This document shows positions 63,178-64,000 of a stretch of DNA of 64,000 bases, in pieces. Position 1 is the stretch's first letter, and each line of letters opens with the position of its first letter. Position numbers and translations under genes: made by a program. Under the pieces are notes generated by a model. The model was not told where the DNA came from. It ran no database searches and saw only the letters and a list, made by a program, of their open reading frames with translations. The DNA comes from UBA1738 sp964388835 (GTDB lineage Bacteria; Bacillota; Clostridia; UBA1381), in NCBI GenBank assembly GCA_964388835.1, contig CAYMBZ010000003.1, positions 1-64,000 of the forward strand, given 5' to 3'.

Positions 63178-64000
63178 TTATTTCAGAATATCCTTTATAT
63201 CGGTAAATCCGCGGTGGGTTGTGACAACTATAACGGTATCGCCCGCAGAAATTGTGTCCTTGCCCTTGGGGATAATAACCTTGCCGTTATGATTGATACA
63301 CACTATAAGCAGGTTGTCCTTAAGGTTGAGCTTTTCAATCGGTATTCCGGCAATGGGAGAATTATCGCGAATCCTAAATTCAAGAGCTTCGGCTTTTCCG
63401 TCTAGGATAATATGCATTGTTTCTATATTACTGCCGATAGAATTGTTTTTTGCGCGGACAAATTTAACGATATAGTCGGCAGTGATGTTTTTCGGGTAAA
63501 CGGTTGTGCCGAGATTCAAGCTCGGAATAACCCCGTCGTAGGAAATGCGGTTGACCTTTGTGATAAGCTTGCCGTTGGTTTTGCTTTTTGCATAAAGAGA
63601 AAGCAAAACGTTTTCTTCATCGATATTGGTGAGTGCCACAAAGGATTCGGCATATTCAATACCCTCTTCCATGAGAATACGGTTTTCGGTGCCGTCGGCG
63701 TTTATTATTGTAGCTTTTGGCAAAAGACGGCAGAGCTCTTCACAGCGTTCGGGATTTTCTTCGATAATTTTTACGTTAATTCCGGTAGCCAAAAGCTGTT
63801 TCGCCAGATAATACGCTATCTCACCGCCGCCGACTATCATGGTATCCTTTACGCGGTTTGTTTTGATGCCGATTTTTTTCGAAAAATCCGCGCCGTTTTT
63901 GGCGGAGGCGACAATGCTGACGTAATCGCCGCTTTTTAAAATGAAGTCACCGCCTGGGATAAATGCCACATTCTCGCGGACAACACCGCACACCAAAATA
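63178..64000 (-). CDS. trkA: TrkA, potassium uptake regulatory protein (partial, 5' end outside window)
   Basis: The C-terminal approximately 273 residues of a TrkA protein. The frame is open to the window edge, so the start and the first nucleotide-binding domain are cut off. Visible are the end of one RCK-C domain (GGDFILKSGDYVSIV), a second Rossmann RCK-N domain with the dinucleotide motif IVGGGEIAYYLA and the acidic IIEENPERC, then a final RCK-C domain (IPIEKLNLKDN...GKVIIPKGKDTI). Full-length TrkA proteins have two such halves and about 450 residues, so roughly 180 residues are missing. It binds NAD(H) and gates TrkH, whose gene follows 12 nt later. Confidence 0.92.
   Translation of the reverse strand, partial: ILVCGVVRENVAFIPGGDFILKSGDYVSIVASAKNGADFSKKIGIKTNRVKDTMIVGGGEIAYYLAKQLLATGINVKIIEENPERCEELCRLLPKATIINADGTENRILMEEGIEYAESFVALTNIDEENVLLSLYAKSKTNGKLITKVNRISYDGVIPSLNLGTTVYPKNITADYIVKFVRAKNNSIGSNIETMHIILDGKAEALEFRIRDNSPIAGIPIEKLNLKDNLLIVCINHNGKVIIPKGKDTISAGDTVIVVTTHRGFTDIKDILK

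Overview
The window looks like the chromosome of an anaerobic, low-to-mid GC, Gram-positive-type Clostridia. It has AGGAGG-type ribosome sites, TTG starts, CUT1 sugar ABC transporters without their own ATPase, oxygen-sensitive glycyl radical enzymes, membrane-anchored AraC sensors and S-layer-homology (SLH) surface proteins. The mix of SLH proteins and plant-glycan enzymes recalls pectin-specialist gut Clostridia such as Monoglobus. That placement is an inference.

Layout. (1) 75-6296: two tandem glycyl radical enzymes with one shared activase, divergent from an AraC regulator. (2) 6304-7476: a degraded island with two frameshifted gene relics, an orphan 3' gene end and two terminators. (3) 7585-32873, locus A: a membrane AraC sensor, then divergently a solute-binding lipoprotein, two permeases, a clan-A glycosidase with CBM9, two ConA-like proteins, a second clan-A glycosidase broken by a 197-bp tandem duplication, one short and two long SLH proteins, and a cytoplasmic GH78-like enzyme. 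(4) 32875-33507: a second copy of the orphan 3' end, a terminator, a hairpin array and a barstar pseudogene. (5) 33632-36163: a cytoplasmic GH106-like glycosidase with its own promoter. (6) 36254-60751, locus B: a second membrane AraC sensor, then the same classes of parts in another order (binding protein, two permeases, short SLH, long SLH, two clan-A glycosidases, two ConA-like proteins), followed by a cytoplasmic beta-helix protein and an SGNH esterase. (7) 61038-64000: sugar O-acetyltransferase, TrkH and a partial TrkA.

How the genes probably work together (inference). Loci A and B are paralogous glycan-utilisation modules. SLH proteins sit in the cell wall. Secreted glycosidases and enzyme-free ConA-like proteins bind and cut an extracellular polysaccharide. 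The lipoprotein and permeases import oligosaccharides, powered by an ATPase encoded elsewhere. Cytoplasmic enzymes finish the job. Each module is controlled by a sensor whose extracellular domain could read the ligand outside the cell. The recurring set (short SLH, long SLH, paired ConA-like proteins, and a shared C-terminal module on six non-SLH secreted proteins) is the best candidate here for an undescribed surface glycan-capture system.
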